A stretch of DNA of 64,000 nt, taken from Neisseria lactamica (lineage in GTDB: Bacteria > Pseudomonadota > Gammaproteobacteria > Burkholderiales > Neisseriaceae). This document shows, piece after piece, positions 38,087 through 47,782 of this stretch (positions are counted from its first letter, which is position 1; each line of letters starts with the position of its first letter). A program made the translations under genes and the position numbers. The notes beneath the pieces were generated by a model. It saw only the letters and a program-made list of their open reading frames with translations, was not told where the DNA came from and ran no database searches. Location of the stretch: the NCBI RefSeq assembly GCF_901482445.1, contig NZ_LR590477.1:992001-1056000 (forward strand), written 5' to 3'.

Positions 38087-38893
38087 ATGAATATGAAAAA
38101 ATGGATTGCCGCCGCCCTTGCCTGTTCCGCGCTCGCGCTGTCTGCCTGCGGCGGTCAGGGCAAAGATGCCGCCGCGCCTGCCGCCAACCCCGACAAAGTG
38201 TACCGCGTGGCTTCCAACGCCGAGTTTGCCCCCTTTGAATCTTTAGACTCGAAAGGCAATGTCGAAGGTTTCGATGTGGATTTGATGAACGCGATGGCGA
38301 AGGCGGGCAATTTTAAAATCGAATTCAAACACCAGCCGTGGGACAGCCTTTTCCCCGCCTTGAACAACGGCGATGCGGACGTTGTGATGTCGGGCGTAAC
38401 CATTACCGACGACCGCAAACAGTCTATGGACTTCAGCGACCCGTATTTTGAAATCACCCAAGTCGTCCTCGTTCCGAAAGGCAAAAAAGTATCTTCTTCC
38501 GAAGATTTGAAAAAGATGAACAAAGTCGGCGTGGTTACCGGCTACACGGGCGATTTCTCCGTTTCCAAACTCTTGGGCAACGACAATCCGAAAATCGCGC
38601 GCTTTGAAAACGTCCCCCTGATTATCAAAGAACTGGAAAACGGCGGCCTGGATTCCGTGGTCAGCGACAGCGCGGTCATCGCCAATTATGTGAAAAACAA
38701 CCCGGCCAAAGGGATGGACTTCGTTACCCTGCCCGACTTCACCACCGAACACTACGGCATCGCGGTACGCAAAGGCGACGAAGCAACCGTCAAAATGCTG
38801 AACGATGCGTTGAAAAAAGTACGCGAAAGCGGCGAATACGACAAAATCTACGCCAAATATTTTGCAAAAGAAGGCGAACAGGCCGCGAAATAA
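38087..38893 (+). CDS. Amino-acid ABC transporter substrate-binding lipoprotein
   Basis: The 268-residue protein has a lipoprotein signal MNMKKWIAAALACSALALSAC (lipidated Cys21). A polar-amino-acid binding protein (SBP family 3) follows: YRVASNAEFAPFESLDSKG, GFDVDLMNAMAKA, LNNGDADVVMSGVTITDDRK and the Arg/Asp ligand region. It probably serves a glutamine, cystine or similar importer whose permease and ATPase are elsewhere. The ATG at 38087 lies six bases after AAAGGA. It is followed by an uptake hairpin and is therefore an orphan binding-protein gene. Confidence 0.9.
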   Translation: MNMKKWIAAALACSALALSACGGQGKDAAAPAANPDKVYRVASNAEFAPFESLDSKGNVEGFDVDLMNAMAKAGNFKIEFKHQPWDSLFPALNNGDADVVMSGVTITDDRKQSMDFSDPYFEITQVVLVPKGKKVSSSEDLKKMNKVGVVTGYTGDFSVSKLLGNDNPKIARFENVPLIIKELENGGLDSVVSDSAVIANYVKNNPAKGMDFVTLPDFTTEHYGIAVRKGDEATVKMLNDALKKVRESGEYDKIYAKYFAKEGEQAAK

Positions 38894-38912
38894 GCCCGCC
38901 CGTCCGAACACA

Positions 38913-38941
38913 ATGCCGTCTGAAGCCCTTTCAGACGGCAT
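38913..38941. terminator. Uptake-sequence hairpin after the binding-protein gene
   Basis: A perfect inverted 12-mer pair with T-rich sequence following. Confidence 0.8.
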
Positions 38942-39065
38942 TTTCTATTGTCTGTGCCGTTTTGTGTCGGGATGGCAATGTCGGCGGCGCGGCATTGTTG
39001 TGCCGCCATTTGGGTTTTCAGACGGCATCGGGGGCTTTGTTGGACTTCAGACGGCATTATCCCAC

Positions 39066-39640
39066 CGCCGTCATTCCCACCCCGAACTGTCGGGCAGTGG
39101 CAGTTTTTAAAGATTATAAAAACCCGTCATTCCCACGCAGGCGGGAATCCGGACCATTGGACAGCGGCAATATTCAAAGATTATCTGAAAGTCCGAGATT
39201 CTAGATTCCCGTTTTCACGGGAATGACGAAGAGTGGCGGGAATCCAGACCTTGGGATAGCGGCAATATTCAAAGATTATCTGAAAGTTTGAGATTCTAGA
39301 TTCCCGTTTTCACGGGAATGACGAAGTTTCAGACGGCATTTAATGTCTTGTCGGGCTTCAGACGGCATCGCCCACCGCCGTCATTCCCGCATAAGCGGGA
39401 ATCCAGACCTTCGGGGTGGAGGAAATATTCAAAGGTTATCTGAAGATTTAGAGGTTCTAGATTCCCGTTTTCACGGGAATGACGAAAAGTCACGGAAATA
39501 ACGAAAAGTCGTGATGACGGCGCATCCGCCCGACCGTCATTCTCGCGCAGGCGGGAATCCAGAACATCGGGCAACGGCAATATTCAAAGATTATCTGAAA
39601 GTTTAAGATTCTAGATTCCCGTTTTCACGGGAATGACGAA
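39066..39640. repeat. dRS3 mosaic array left of the first autotransporter
   Basis: Repeated ATTCCC...GGGAAT units alternate with a recurring module containing CGGCAATATTCAAAGATTATC. The segment about 39259-39610 is nearly identical to about 53145-53490 beside the second autotransporter. Single uptake sequences are scattered inside. No gene is present in 38942-39742. Confidence 0.88.
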
Positions 39641-39739
39641 GTTTCAGACGGCATTGGATGCTTTGATGCTTTGGTGGGCTGAAGCCCACCGCTTCAGACA
39701 GCATCGCCCGCCTGTTTTGATATGGCGGCAAATCCCCCC

Positions 39740-40746
39740 GACAAAAAAACAATCCGGAACGCGTCTGACCGTTCCGGATTGTTTTCAGGCGTATCCGCGC
39801 ATCAGAACATACTGCGTACGCCCATATTGACCTGCCAATTCTGGCGCATCGTGTGCATCGAAGACCTTTGCGCCTCAAAATAAAGCTGCCGTCCGTTTTC
39901 GGCATTGCGGTGTACCACGCCCAAGCCGTATTCCAACCAGCCGCCCCGGTGTTTGAATTCCTCCACGGCAGAGCCGTTGAACCTGTGGCGGATCGTGCCG
40001 ATAAACTCGCGTTTGTACATCAGCTTGCCGTAGATGTTCAGCCTGCCGCCGTCCAAACCGTCCACGCCCGCCCGAAAGCCGAACCGCCCCATCAGGCTGC
40101 GGAAATTGTCCGTCTCGGCAGACAGCCCGTTTGACAGCGAAAAGCCGTAGCCGCGCGTAAACCAGTAGGACAACTGCGCTTCCGGCTGCCACCAATAGGT
40201 TTTGCCGCCGTCCTGTTTTTCCATCCGCCTGCCGGTTTCGGCGGAAAGCATATAGGCATTCAGGCGCGCCTCGTCCGATTCGACCCGTTTGCCTGCGTAA
40301 TTGGTCAGCCCGTAGCTGCCCTTATATCGGGCGATGTTGGCGACCAAATCATAATAAGCCCTGCTTTCCCGGTTGAGCCAGGTGGAATAAACGCCTGCCA
40401 TCCTGCCGTAGATTTTGCCGCTGCCGGCATAGTCTTCGGGGCTGTAGGACGATTGGAGGTGGCGGAGCATCAGCCCTTTGTAATGAATCCATTTGTCGCC
40501 GAACCCCGTCCTGTTGAAGCCGCCGGCAAAGCCCCAATAGCGGTTGCCGTAACCGCCCACGCGGTAATCGCTGCGGCTGCCGGCGAATTTTCCGCCGACG
40601 CGTTTGATCCAAACGTTGTTGTCTTTCTGCGGCGTTCCGTCGGCGTGGATTTCGCCCATACGCTGCACCAGCGTTTCATCGGAAACCGCGTTCAACTGAT
40701 ACAAAGCCTCGCCGAAGAGGACGCTGCTCGATGCGCCCGTCGACAG
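39740..40746. repeat. Direct repeat, copy 1 (autotransporter barrel and terminator)
   Basis: About 1.0 kb is nearly identical to 53657-54665 in the same orientation and covers the terminator, the barrel and the end of the passenger. Identity stops sharply after GCGCCCGTCGACAG. Differences are few, so recent gene conversion or duplication is likely. Confidence 0.88.
39743..39784 (-). terminator. Terminator of the first autotransporter gene
   Basis: AACAATCCGGAAC and GTTCCGGATTGTT form a 13-bp stem over a 10-base loop with flanking A and T runs. The second autotransporter has the same hairpin. Confidence 0.88.
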
Positions 40747-42752
40747 GGTGGCCGGGTAGAGGTAGAAGTCCCGCTTGCCGTCTGCGGAAATATTGACCTT
40801 TTTGGAATCACCCGACTCGCCCAAGGCAAAACACCACCCTCCCTGTTCCGTACAGCGGACATTTAATTCGTATGACGCTTTTGTGTTTTCGGCATCGCCT
40901 TTGTTTTCGACCAGCTTTAAAAACTCCCTGCCCGTCGTTTTTGCCTTGGCATCGTCCGTATATTCGATGATGTGCGTCCCTTCGCTGCCTTTTCGGGTAA
41001 TCAGCTTGTCCGATTCGCCTTTGACGATGTCGCCATACATTTTGAACACGCCGCCATCGCCCTTGAGATTGCTCACAGACACTTTGACGAATTTGTTGTT
41101 GTCGCTAAATTCGACCTGCGCGTCTTCCGACAAATCCAACTCTTTCAGCATCGAATCATTGGTAACCCTCCAGCGCGCGCCGTTGCTCATTTTGAGGTTG
41201 ACGGTGTTGTTTGTCTTGTCGTCGATCGCGCTGTCTTTAATCCAACCGTTTTCATCGAAGAAATCTTCAGATCTTTTGATTTCTTCTTCGAGTACCGCAA
41301 CCCTTTCTATGTCGTTTTCTTTTATATGTTCTATTTGCCTTTTTTTGCTCCGAATTTTGTTTTCTTGCTGTTTTACTTTTACTTCTAGTTCTTTTCTCTT
41401 TTTATTATTTTGGTTGTCATTTTCACCTAGTTCAGCCAATTCTTTATTTAGTTTATCCAATTCTTGATTGTATTTATCCAAATCTTGATTGAATCTATCC
41501 AAAGCTGCTTTTTTTGGGGCAATCTTTTCTGCTTAGTATCCGGCTCTTTCTTTTTCTTTTCAATCGACTTTGTATCGGGGGTTAAGTCATATCCGTCCGC
41601 ATCCACGGTTAAGGCAAACATATCTTTCCCTTTGGCAAAGCTCCTTTTCCCGATATGGGCTTCCCCTTCAAAATAAGAGTCTTTGTTGGCGAGGTTCACG
41701 CTCACGCTGCCGCCGTTGTAGGCGAAAATATCGCCTTTGATTTTGACAACCTTGTCTTCCCCACCGACAACCTCGACTTTGCTGTTTTTCCCGTCAATCG
41801 CAAACGCGCTGCCTATACTTTTGGGTCTGCCTTGCTCGTCATAAACCGGCGTTGCAACGATATCGACATTCCCACGGAAAATCGCTTCCATCTTAGAACC
41901 TTCCGGAATCTGCTTCTTATGGCCGACTCTTCTGCTTGAATAGAAGCCAAAACCGTTTGCTTCCGCCTCGTCCTGTCCGTTCCTATCGATTTTAATGTTT
42001 ACATCGCCCTTGAACTCCATCGTGGTGATGCTTGGAGAAGCGTTGTTGAGGTTGATGCCTGAGTTACCATAGTGGTTGGCGGTAATGCCTTGTCCTTTAT
42101 CTTTTCCTGATTTGATGTTGATATTCAGCGTCGAGCCTTCTTCGGAAACAAGACGATATTCTCCCATTTTTTCACCATTATTAAGCAATAGGATACCTTC
42201 GTTACTAGAGTTGGCATTTGAGTCCGCATCTACATTGATGGTGTTGCGCCCTTTAAAGGTAAACGTCGCCGGCGCCAAGCTTGCGGATGCACGCCTATCA
42301 TCAGACAAAATGCCGACATTCGCGTTATGGGCGGCTATGGTTACGTTTTCAAAAGTAACCTTGTTTTCGCCCTCATAGCTGCTATCCTCCAAGACTACCG
42401 CTCCGATATGATTCGGCCCCGATGTGTACCTGTAACCGTTTTTATTTATATTTTCTCCAATCGAGTTATTGTCAATCGTCGGCGGGGCATCGGCAGAGCC
42501 GTCTGCCAATTTGCCTTTTATCGTAATGTTGTTCGTACCGCCGTTGGCGGCAATGATGAGGGAATTTAAGGGTTTGACTTCGGTTTCGCCATCGTAGGTG
42601 TAGTTGTTTACTTGCCCTCCTTGTGCGAGGACGAGGGTGTATTTGTCTGTCTTCTCTATCGTTCCACTGCTTGCAGCGTCCGCCCCTTGCGCGTGCATAG
42701 AAGCGGCTGCAAAACCAAGTAAGATGCACTGAACTGTCTTCTTTTGTTTCAT
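39802..42752 (-). pseudogene. Autotransporter, frameshifted (AutA/AutB-like, copy 1)
   Basis: The N-terminal frame (42752 to about 41450) encodes a signal peptide (MKQKKTVQCILLGFAAASMHA) and a beta-helix-like passenger rich in Asn/Gly. The C-terminal frame (to 39802) carries a charged coiled coil (NQDLDKYNQELDKLNKELAEL onward, about 80 residues), the end of the passenger and a 12-strand-type beta-barrel ending GVRSMF. The frames are offset by one base. They join between 41509 and 41536, where C4A7 (coding strand) and CTAAGC are candidate slip sites; one added base restores a protein near 985 residues. The start at 42752 has GGAA upstream. The AutA/AutB name is a suggestion only. Confidence 0.8.
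41509..41515 (-). other. A7 tract at the autotransporter frameshift
   Basis: The coding strand reads CCCCAAAAAAAGC. Addition of one base here joins the two halves of the gene, so the tract may act as a contingency locus. Confidence 0.5.
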
Positions 42753-42787
42753 TAGTTTTTCCATTTTGAAGGTATGTGATTTTTATC

Positions 42788-42848
<61 letters not shown>

Positions 42849-42916
42849 ATTGTTTGATACTCCAATGTTTTTTATATGTTTTTATATTGTGATGCAGAAC
42901 GGGAATCTGTATCACG

Positions 42917-43266
42917 TCATTCCCACGAAAGTGGGAATCTAGAAACTCAAAGTTGCAAGAATTTATCGGAAACGGCTGAAACCGAACGGTCTGGATTCCC
43001 GCCTGCGCGGGAATGACGGCGGGGGCGGATGCCGTCTGAAGCGGTGGGCTGAAGCCCACCCTACCATTGTTTCTGCTTCCATACCATTTGGCGGCATTTT
43101 TATATCGTAGGATGGGCTTCAGCCCACCAAAGCATCAAAGTATTCAATCTCGTCTGAAACTTCGTCATTCCCGCGAAAGCGGGAATCTGGAACTTCTGAA
43201 TTTTCAGACGACTTTTGAATATTGCCGCCGCCCGAAGGTCTAGATTCCCGCCTGCGCGGGAATGAC
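42917..43266. repeat. dRS3 units and GGTGGGCTGAAGCCCACC palindromes between autotransporter and trkA
   Basis: Inverted ATTCCC/GGGAAT units occur near 42917, 42993, 43170 and 43243. Two GTGGGCTGAAGCCCAC-type palindromes lie near 43045 and 43110. No gene lies in 42846-43323. Confidence 0.85.
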
Positions 43267-43323
43267 GGCAAACGGGGGATGGGGCATCACGATGCGGCGG
43301 CAATGTGTCCGGAATGGGGCGGT

Positions 43324-44736
43324 TTATCCGAAAAAGCCCATTTTGACTTGGATGAGTTTTTCCAGTTCGTTCAGGATGCGCCGGCGCGAGACGAAAAAGA
43401 TGATGTGGTCGCCGTCTTGGATGACGGTTTCGGTATGATGTCCCATAATGGTTTCGCCGGTTTCGGCGCGGACGACGGCGGCAATGTGGCAGCCTTCGGG
43501 CCATTTGATACCGCTGATGCGCCTGCCGATGATGGCGGAAGTTTTTTTGTCGCCGTGTGCGACGACTTCGATGGCTTCCGCCGTGCCGCGCCGGATGGGG
43601 TGGACGGCAACGATGTCGCCGCGCCGGATGTGGGCGAGTATCGAGCCGATGGTGATGAGGTGGGGGGAAACGACGATGTCGATTTTGTTGCCTTCGAGCA
43701 AATCGACGTAGCTTGAGCGGTTGACGATGCCGATGACGCGCTTCGCGCCGAGGTTTTTCGCCAAAAGGGCGGACATAATGTTGCTTTCGTCGTCGTTGGT
43801 CAGGGCGCAGAATACGTCGATTTCGTCGATGTATTCGTTGTCGAGCAGGGTTTCGTCGGTTGCCGAACCTTGCAGGACGAGGGTGTTGTCGAGGTTTTCG
43901 GCTATCCATTCGGCACGGCGCGGCCGGCATTCGATGATTTTGACGTTGTATGCGTGTTCGAGCTGCTTGGCGAGGCGGTAGCCGATGTTGCCGCCGCCGG
44001 CAATCATAATGCGGCGGGTGCTGGTTTCTTTGGGGCGCAATTCGGGTATGACCGCGCCGATGTTTTCGGTAGCGGCGGCAAACAGGATTTCGTCGCCTTC
44101 GATGATGACGGTTTGCGGCGCGGGGACGATGAGGCGGTTGTTGCGGTAAACGGCGCAGATTTGGCAGTCGGCCCCGTCGGGAAGGTCGCGGGCGATGTCG
44201 GCGATTTCGCGGTTGACGAGCAGTCCGCCGCGCCGCGCCTGTATGATGACCATCCGCACACGGTCGTCTGCAAAACGTAAAACCTGCAATGCGCCCGGGC
44301 AGTCTATCAGACCGGCAAGCTGTTCGGTAACGAGCTGTTCGGGGCTGATGGTTTCGGTTATGCCGAATATGGAAAGGCTGCCGTTTTCGTTGTTTTCGAG
44401 CTTGGGGCTGAGGTATTCGAGGTATTCGCTGGAACGGACGCGCGCGATGCGGCCGGGGATGTTGAACAGGTCGGCGGCAACTTTGCAGGCGACGATGTTG
44501 GTTTCGTCGCTGCGGGAGAGCGCGAGCAGCAAGTCGGCATCTTCCGCGCCGGCGCGTTCTAATGTGAAGGGGGATGCGCCGTTGCCGAAAACGGTTTGGA
44601 CATCGAGGCGGCTGCCTGTTTCCTGCAATGCTTTTTCGTCGATGTCGATAACGGTTACGTCGTTGTTGGGTATGGCGGCAAGGTTTTGCGCGACGGTAGA
44701 ACCTACCTGTCCGTTGCCTAAAATGAGGATTTTCAC
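43324..44736 (-). CDS. trkA: Trk system potassium uptake regulatory protein
   Basis: The 470-residue protein has two RCK (KTN) halves. The first begins KILILGNGQVGSTVAQNL and the second RIMIAGGGNIGYRLAKQL; each has a GxGxxG NAD(H) motif followed by a TrkA-C domain. It gates TrkH/TrkG potassium channels from the cytoplasmic face; the channel gene is not in this window. The GTG at 44736 is chosen because TrkA begins right at KILILG; an upstream ATG adds a non-homologous leader. It is transcribed leftward. Confidence 0.93.
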   Translation of the reverse strand: MKILILGNGQVGSTVAQNLAAIPNNDVTVIDIDEKALQETGSRLDVQTVFGNGASPFTLERAGAEDADLLLALSRSDETNIVACKVAADLFNIPGRIARVRSSEYLEYLSPKLENNENGSLSIFGITETISPEQLVTEQLAGLIDCPGALQVLRFADDRVRMVIIQARRGGLLVNREIADIARDLPDGADCQICAVYRNNRLIVPAPQTVIIEGDEILFAAATENIGAVIPELRPKETSTRRIMIAGGGNIGYRLAKQLEHAYNVKIIECRPRRAEWIAENLDNTLVLQGSATDETLLDNEYIDEIDVFCALTNDDESNIMSALLAKNLGAKRVIGIVNRSSYVDLLEGNKIDIVVSPHLITIGSILAHIRRGDIVAVHPIRRGTAEAIEVVAHGDKKTSAIIGRRISGIKWPEGCHIAAVVRAETGETIMGHHTETVIQDGDHIIFFVSRRRILNELEKLIQVKMGFFG

Positions 44737-44790
44737 GGTGTGGGTCGCTGAGTGATGAAATGGTGGATTGTACCGCAACCGGGGGCGGAA

Positions 44791-44827
44791 ATGCCGTCTG
44801 AAGGCGGATTTTGCGTTCAGACGGCAT
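44791..44827. terminator. Uptake-sequence hairpin after the fumarase gene
   Basis: ATGCCGTCTGAA faces TTCAGACGGCAT over a 13-base loop, between the fumarase stop and the trkA start. Confidence 0.7.
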
Positions 44828-44833
44828 TGCGCC

Positions 44834-46357
44834 TCAAGATTCGACGGGGATGATGCCGATTTTCGCCTGCCATTGGCGCGGGGCGGTGGCGTGGATGGAT
44901 TCGCCGTTGCTGTCCACGGCGACGGTTACGGGCATATCTTTGACTTCAAACTCGTAAACGGCTTCCATACCCAATTCGGGGAACGCCAAGACTTTGGAAG
45001 ATTTGATGGCTTTTGCCACGAGGTATGCCGCGCCGCCGACCGCCATCAGGTACACGGCTTTGTTGTCGGCGATGGCTTCGCACGCCGCCGCGCCGCGTTC
45101 GGATTTGCCGATCATGCCCAAGAGGCCGGTTTGTTCGAGCATTTGGCGGGTGAATTTGTCCATACGGGTGGCGGTGGTGGGACCTGCCGGGCCGACGACT
45201 TCATCGCCGACCGGATCGACGGGACCGACGTAGTAAATCAGGCGGTTGGTGAAATCGACGGGCAATTCTTCGCCTTTGTCGAGCATATCGACGAGGCGTT
45301 TGTGTGCGGCATCGCGGCCGGTGAGGATTTTGCCGTTCAGCAGCAATACGTCGCCGGTTTTCCAACTCGCCACTTCTTCTTTAGTCAATTTGTCGACATC
45401 GACGCGTTTGCCGTTGTCGGGGCTGTAAGTCAAATCGGGCCAGTCTTCGACGCGCGGCGGCGTGAGTTCGACCGGACCTGAGCCGTCCAATTCGAACTCG
45501 ACGTGGCGGGTGGCGGCGCAGTTGGGAATCATGGCAATCGGTTTGGAGGCGGCGTGGGTCGGGTAATCGAGGATTTTCACGTCCAACACGGTGGTTAGTC
45601 CGCCCAAGCCTTGCGCGCCGATGCCCAGCGCGTTGACTTTTTCAAAGAGTTCGAGGCGCAGGGCTTCGGTGGTGGACAATTCCGCGCCGGACGCGGCTTT
45701 TTCCTGCAACTCTTGAATGTCGATGTGGCTCATCAGGGATTCTTTCGCCATCAACACGGCTTTTTCGGGCGTGCCGCCGATACCGATGCCCAAGATGCCG
45801 GGGGGACACCAGCCCGCACCCATGGTCGGGATGGTTTTCAATACCCAATCGACGATGTTGTCGGAAGGATTGAGCATAGCGAGTTTGGATTTGTTTTCAG
45901 AGCCGCCGCCTTTTGCTGCGCAGGTTACTTCGACTTTGCCGCCCGGCACGATGCTCATGTGGATGACGGCGGGGGTGTTGTCTTTGGTGTTTTGGCGTTT
46001 GCCGGCGGGGTCGGCGAGGACGGAGGCGCGCAGGGTGTTGCCTTCCCAAGTGTAGGCGCGGCGCACGCCTTCGTTAACCATCTCTTCCACGCTCATGTCC
46101 GCATCCCACTGCACATCCATACCGACTTTCAAAAACACGGTTGCGATACCTGTGTCTTGGCAGATGGGGCGGTTGTTTTCCGCACACATACGGCTGTTGA
46201 CCAAAATCTGCGTCATCGCGTCTTTGGCGGCGGGATTTTCTTCCTTCTGCCACGCCTTATAAAGCGCGTCGATGTAGTCTTTCGGATGGTAGTAGCTGAT
46301 GAATTGGAAGGCATCGCAAATGCTTTGGATAAAGTCTTCCTGTTTGATGACGGTCAT
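44834..46357 (-). CDS. fumB: Class I [4Fe-4S] fumarate hydratase
   Basis: The 507-residue protein is a single-chain class I fumarase. Cluster Cys residues appear in RPICQDTGIATVF, AGWCPPGILGIGIGGTPEKA and IPNCAATRHVEF. The C-terminal domain contains VGPVDPVGDEVVGPAGPTTATRMDKF. It interconverts fumarate and malate and is oxygen- and iron-sensitive in this class; relatives include tartrate dehydratases. The ATG at 46357 follows AAGGAACACA. It is divergent from the Fe-S/flavin/NuoF-like operon across 786 bp, which suggests joint control. The symbol fumA would be equally valid. Confidence 0.94.
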   Translation of the reverse strand: MTVIKQEDFIQSICDAFQFISYYHPKDYIDALYKAWQKEENPAAKDAMTQILVNSRMCAENNRPICQDTGIATVFLKVGMDVQWDADMSVEEMVNEGVRRAYTWEGNTLRASVLADPAGKRQNTKDNTPAVIHMSIVPGGKVEVTCAAKGGGSENKSKLAMLNPSDNIVDWVLKTIPTMGAGWCPPGILGIGIGGTPEKAVLMAKESLMSHIDIQELQEKAASGAELSTTEALRLELFEKVNALGIGAQGLGGLTTVLDVKILDYPTHAASKPIAMIPNCAATRHVEFELDGSGPVELTPPRVEDWPDLTYSPDNGKRVDVDKLTKEEVASWKTGDVLLLNGKILTGRDAAHKRLVDMLDKGEELPVDFTNRLIYYVGPVDPVGDEVVGPAGPTTATRMDKFTRQMLEQTGLLGMIGKSERGAAACEAIADNKAVYLMAVGGAAYLVAKAIKSSKVLAFPELGMEAVYEFEVKDMPVTVAVDSNGESIHATAPRQWQAKIGIIPVES

Positions 46358-46472
46358 GATTGTGTTCCTTTTCAAGGTTGTGGCGGTAAGTGCAAGCCGC
46401 TTTTGGATTTTGTTTTCTGTTAGGGCGCAATAGTGCCGGCGTTTGTACGGTAAAGACAATACATAATTCTAA

Positions 46473-46495
46473 TCTATTGATTATCAATTTGTTTT
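46473..46495 (-). promoter_or_regulatory. Possible Fur-like palindrome upstream of the fumarase gene
   Basis: ATTGATTATCAAT is a perfect 13-base palindrome within an AT-rich stretch. It partly resembles tandem Fur hexamers (GATAAT). It lies about 120 bases before the fumarase start. Iron control of an Fe-S fumarase is reasonable, but the match is weak. Confidence 0.25.
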
Positions 46496-46729
46496 AATAA
46501 AATACTGTTTTACTCGGATTTTGATATTTGTAATCTTTGCCTGTTACTTTGCGGTAGAAATAAAACTACAAACAAAGCCTGCCGCCCACGGTTTTTCAAA
46601 TGCCGCCCGATTCCGAAGGGGCATCTGTTCTTGCGGTATAAAAATGATTCTTAAACTATTTTAAATTTATTTCAATGGGTTGGAGGATATAGCGGCAGGC
46701 GGGGATTGTCATACCCCAAAGGCGGATTT

Positions 46730-46773
46730 CTGACTTAGGTCAAATGTATTTTGTTTTTCTGAAATTTTATAAC
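46730..46773 (+). promoter_or_regulatory. FNR-like site with spaced -10, upstream of the Fe-S/flavin/NuoF-like operon
   Basis: CTGACTTAGGTCAA (46730-46743) matches the TTGAT-N4-ATCAA FNR dyad well, with the frequent TTAG centre. TATAAC at 46768-46773 lies 31 bases from its centre, close to class II FNR spacing on the plus strand. No comparable -10 is seen on the minus strand. The resulting leader would be about 365 nt. The remaining 46358-47143 interval is AT-rich and without a gene. Confidence 0.45.
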
Positions 46774-47143
46774 TTTTCCCCGATTATCTGATTCCACGAT
46801 AAATTTTTATAAAATACAAAGTAGTATGTTTATTAACGTCCTATACGATAATGAAAACGTCTTGCATCGTTCTGTTTGTTTCCTGCCTTTTCCGGTAAAA
46901 GCTAATTTAAATTTCTTTATATAACAAATGTTTTTCAAATTTTTAAAAAATGTTTGCCGGAAGCGGGCGTTTTAAAGCGGGGATTGTAGTTTGACAGCAG
47001 GGAAGACATAAATTCTGATACACTATGTTTCGCATAATAAACATTAAGTTATAAATATAATTGGGAATATGCGAAGGAAGTTTTTGTCTTATGTGTAATA
47101 AAAATACAAAACTAAATTTGCTCCCTTCCGACAGGACGCTGCC

Positions 47144-47782
47144 ATGAGTGAAAATTTGTTAACCCTGACCATAGACGGCCGCGAAGTCAAGGCTTCCGCT
47201 GATTCATCCATCATCCAAGCCTATGCTCGTTCCGGCAACGCGATTACCGCCAATGTCGGCTGCATGGGGCAGGGCGTATGCGGTTCGTGCCGCTGCATGA
47301 TCCGTAAAGAAGGCGAGCGCGAGGTAACGACTGCGTTGGCGTGTGAAACCAAAGTCGAAGAAGGGATGCAGGTCAGCTTCTTGGACTACTTTATCCCCGA
47401 GCATATCCAATACTACGACGTGGGCGAAGTCGGCGACGGCTGGAACTGGTTGGACGATACTGCCAAAGCCTTCCCCGAAGCACAAAACTGCCGTCATTGC
47501 GGCGGCTGCAACCGCGCCTGTCCCAAAGGTTTGGAAGTGGAAAACGGCGTGGCGCAAGTAGTTTCCGGCGATTTCGGCGCGGCCGCGCTGACCTTCGACC
47601 AATGCGTGATGTGCAACCTCTGCACCCTTTCCTGCCCGGAACACATCCGTCCGAACCACTTGGGCCTGTTCGCACGCCGTATGAAAGCGGCGCGTACGTT
47701 GCGCCCTGTGGATTTGATGCGCCGCCTGCGCGAAATCGACAGCGGCAAAATGAAAGTCGAATTTGAAGGGGAGTCAGTGTGA
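47144..47782 (+). CDS. FrdB/SdhB-like iron-sulfur subunit
   Basis: The 212-residue protein has an N-terminal plant-type [2Fe-2S] domain (GCMGQGVCGSCRC and, later, ALAC). The C-terminal domain has two CxxCxxCxxxCP sets, CRHCGGCNRACP and CVMCNLCTLSCP. Both sets look like [4Fe-4S] ligands, unlike true SdhB/FrdB, which has one [3Fe-4S] site. There is no membrane segment. It should pass electrons between the flavoprotein and the NuoF-like subunit encoded next. Its stop overlaps the next ATG by one base (TGATG). Membership in the family is clear; the exact enzyme is inferred. Confidence 0.88.
   Translation: MSENLLTLTIDGREVKASADSSIIQAYARSGNAITANVGCMGQGVCGSCRCMIRKEGEREVTTALACETKVEEGMQVSFLDYFIPEHIQYYDVGEVGDGWNWLDDTAKAFPEAQNCRHCGGCNRACPKGLEVENGVAQVVSGDFGAAALTFDQCVMCNLCTLSCPEHIRPNHLGLFARRMKAARTLRPVDLMRRLREIDSGKMKVEFEGESV

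Noticed and set aside
43100..44827. A 575-codon frame overlapping trkA on the same strand
   Set aside because: The translation is almost wholly Arg/His/Pro, an off-frame reading of GC-rich trkA, and it runs through intergenic repeats.
46695..46743. FNR-like site acting on the fumarase gene
   Set aside because: No acceptable -10 lies at the proper distance on the minus strand, and the site is about 375 bases from the fumarase start.
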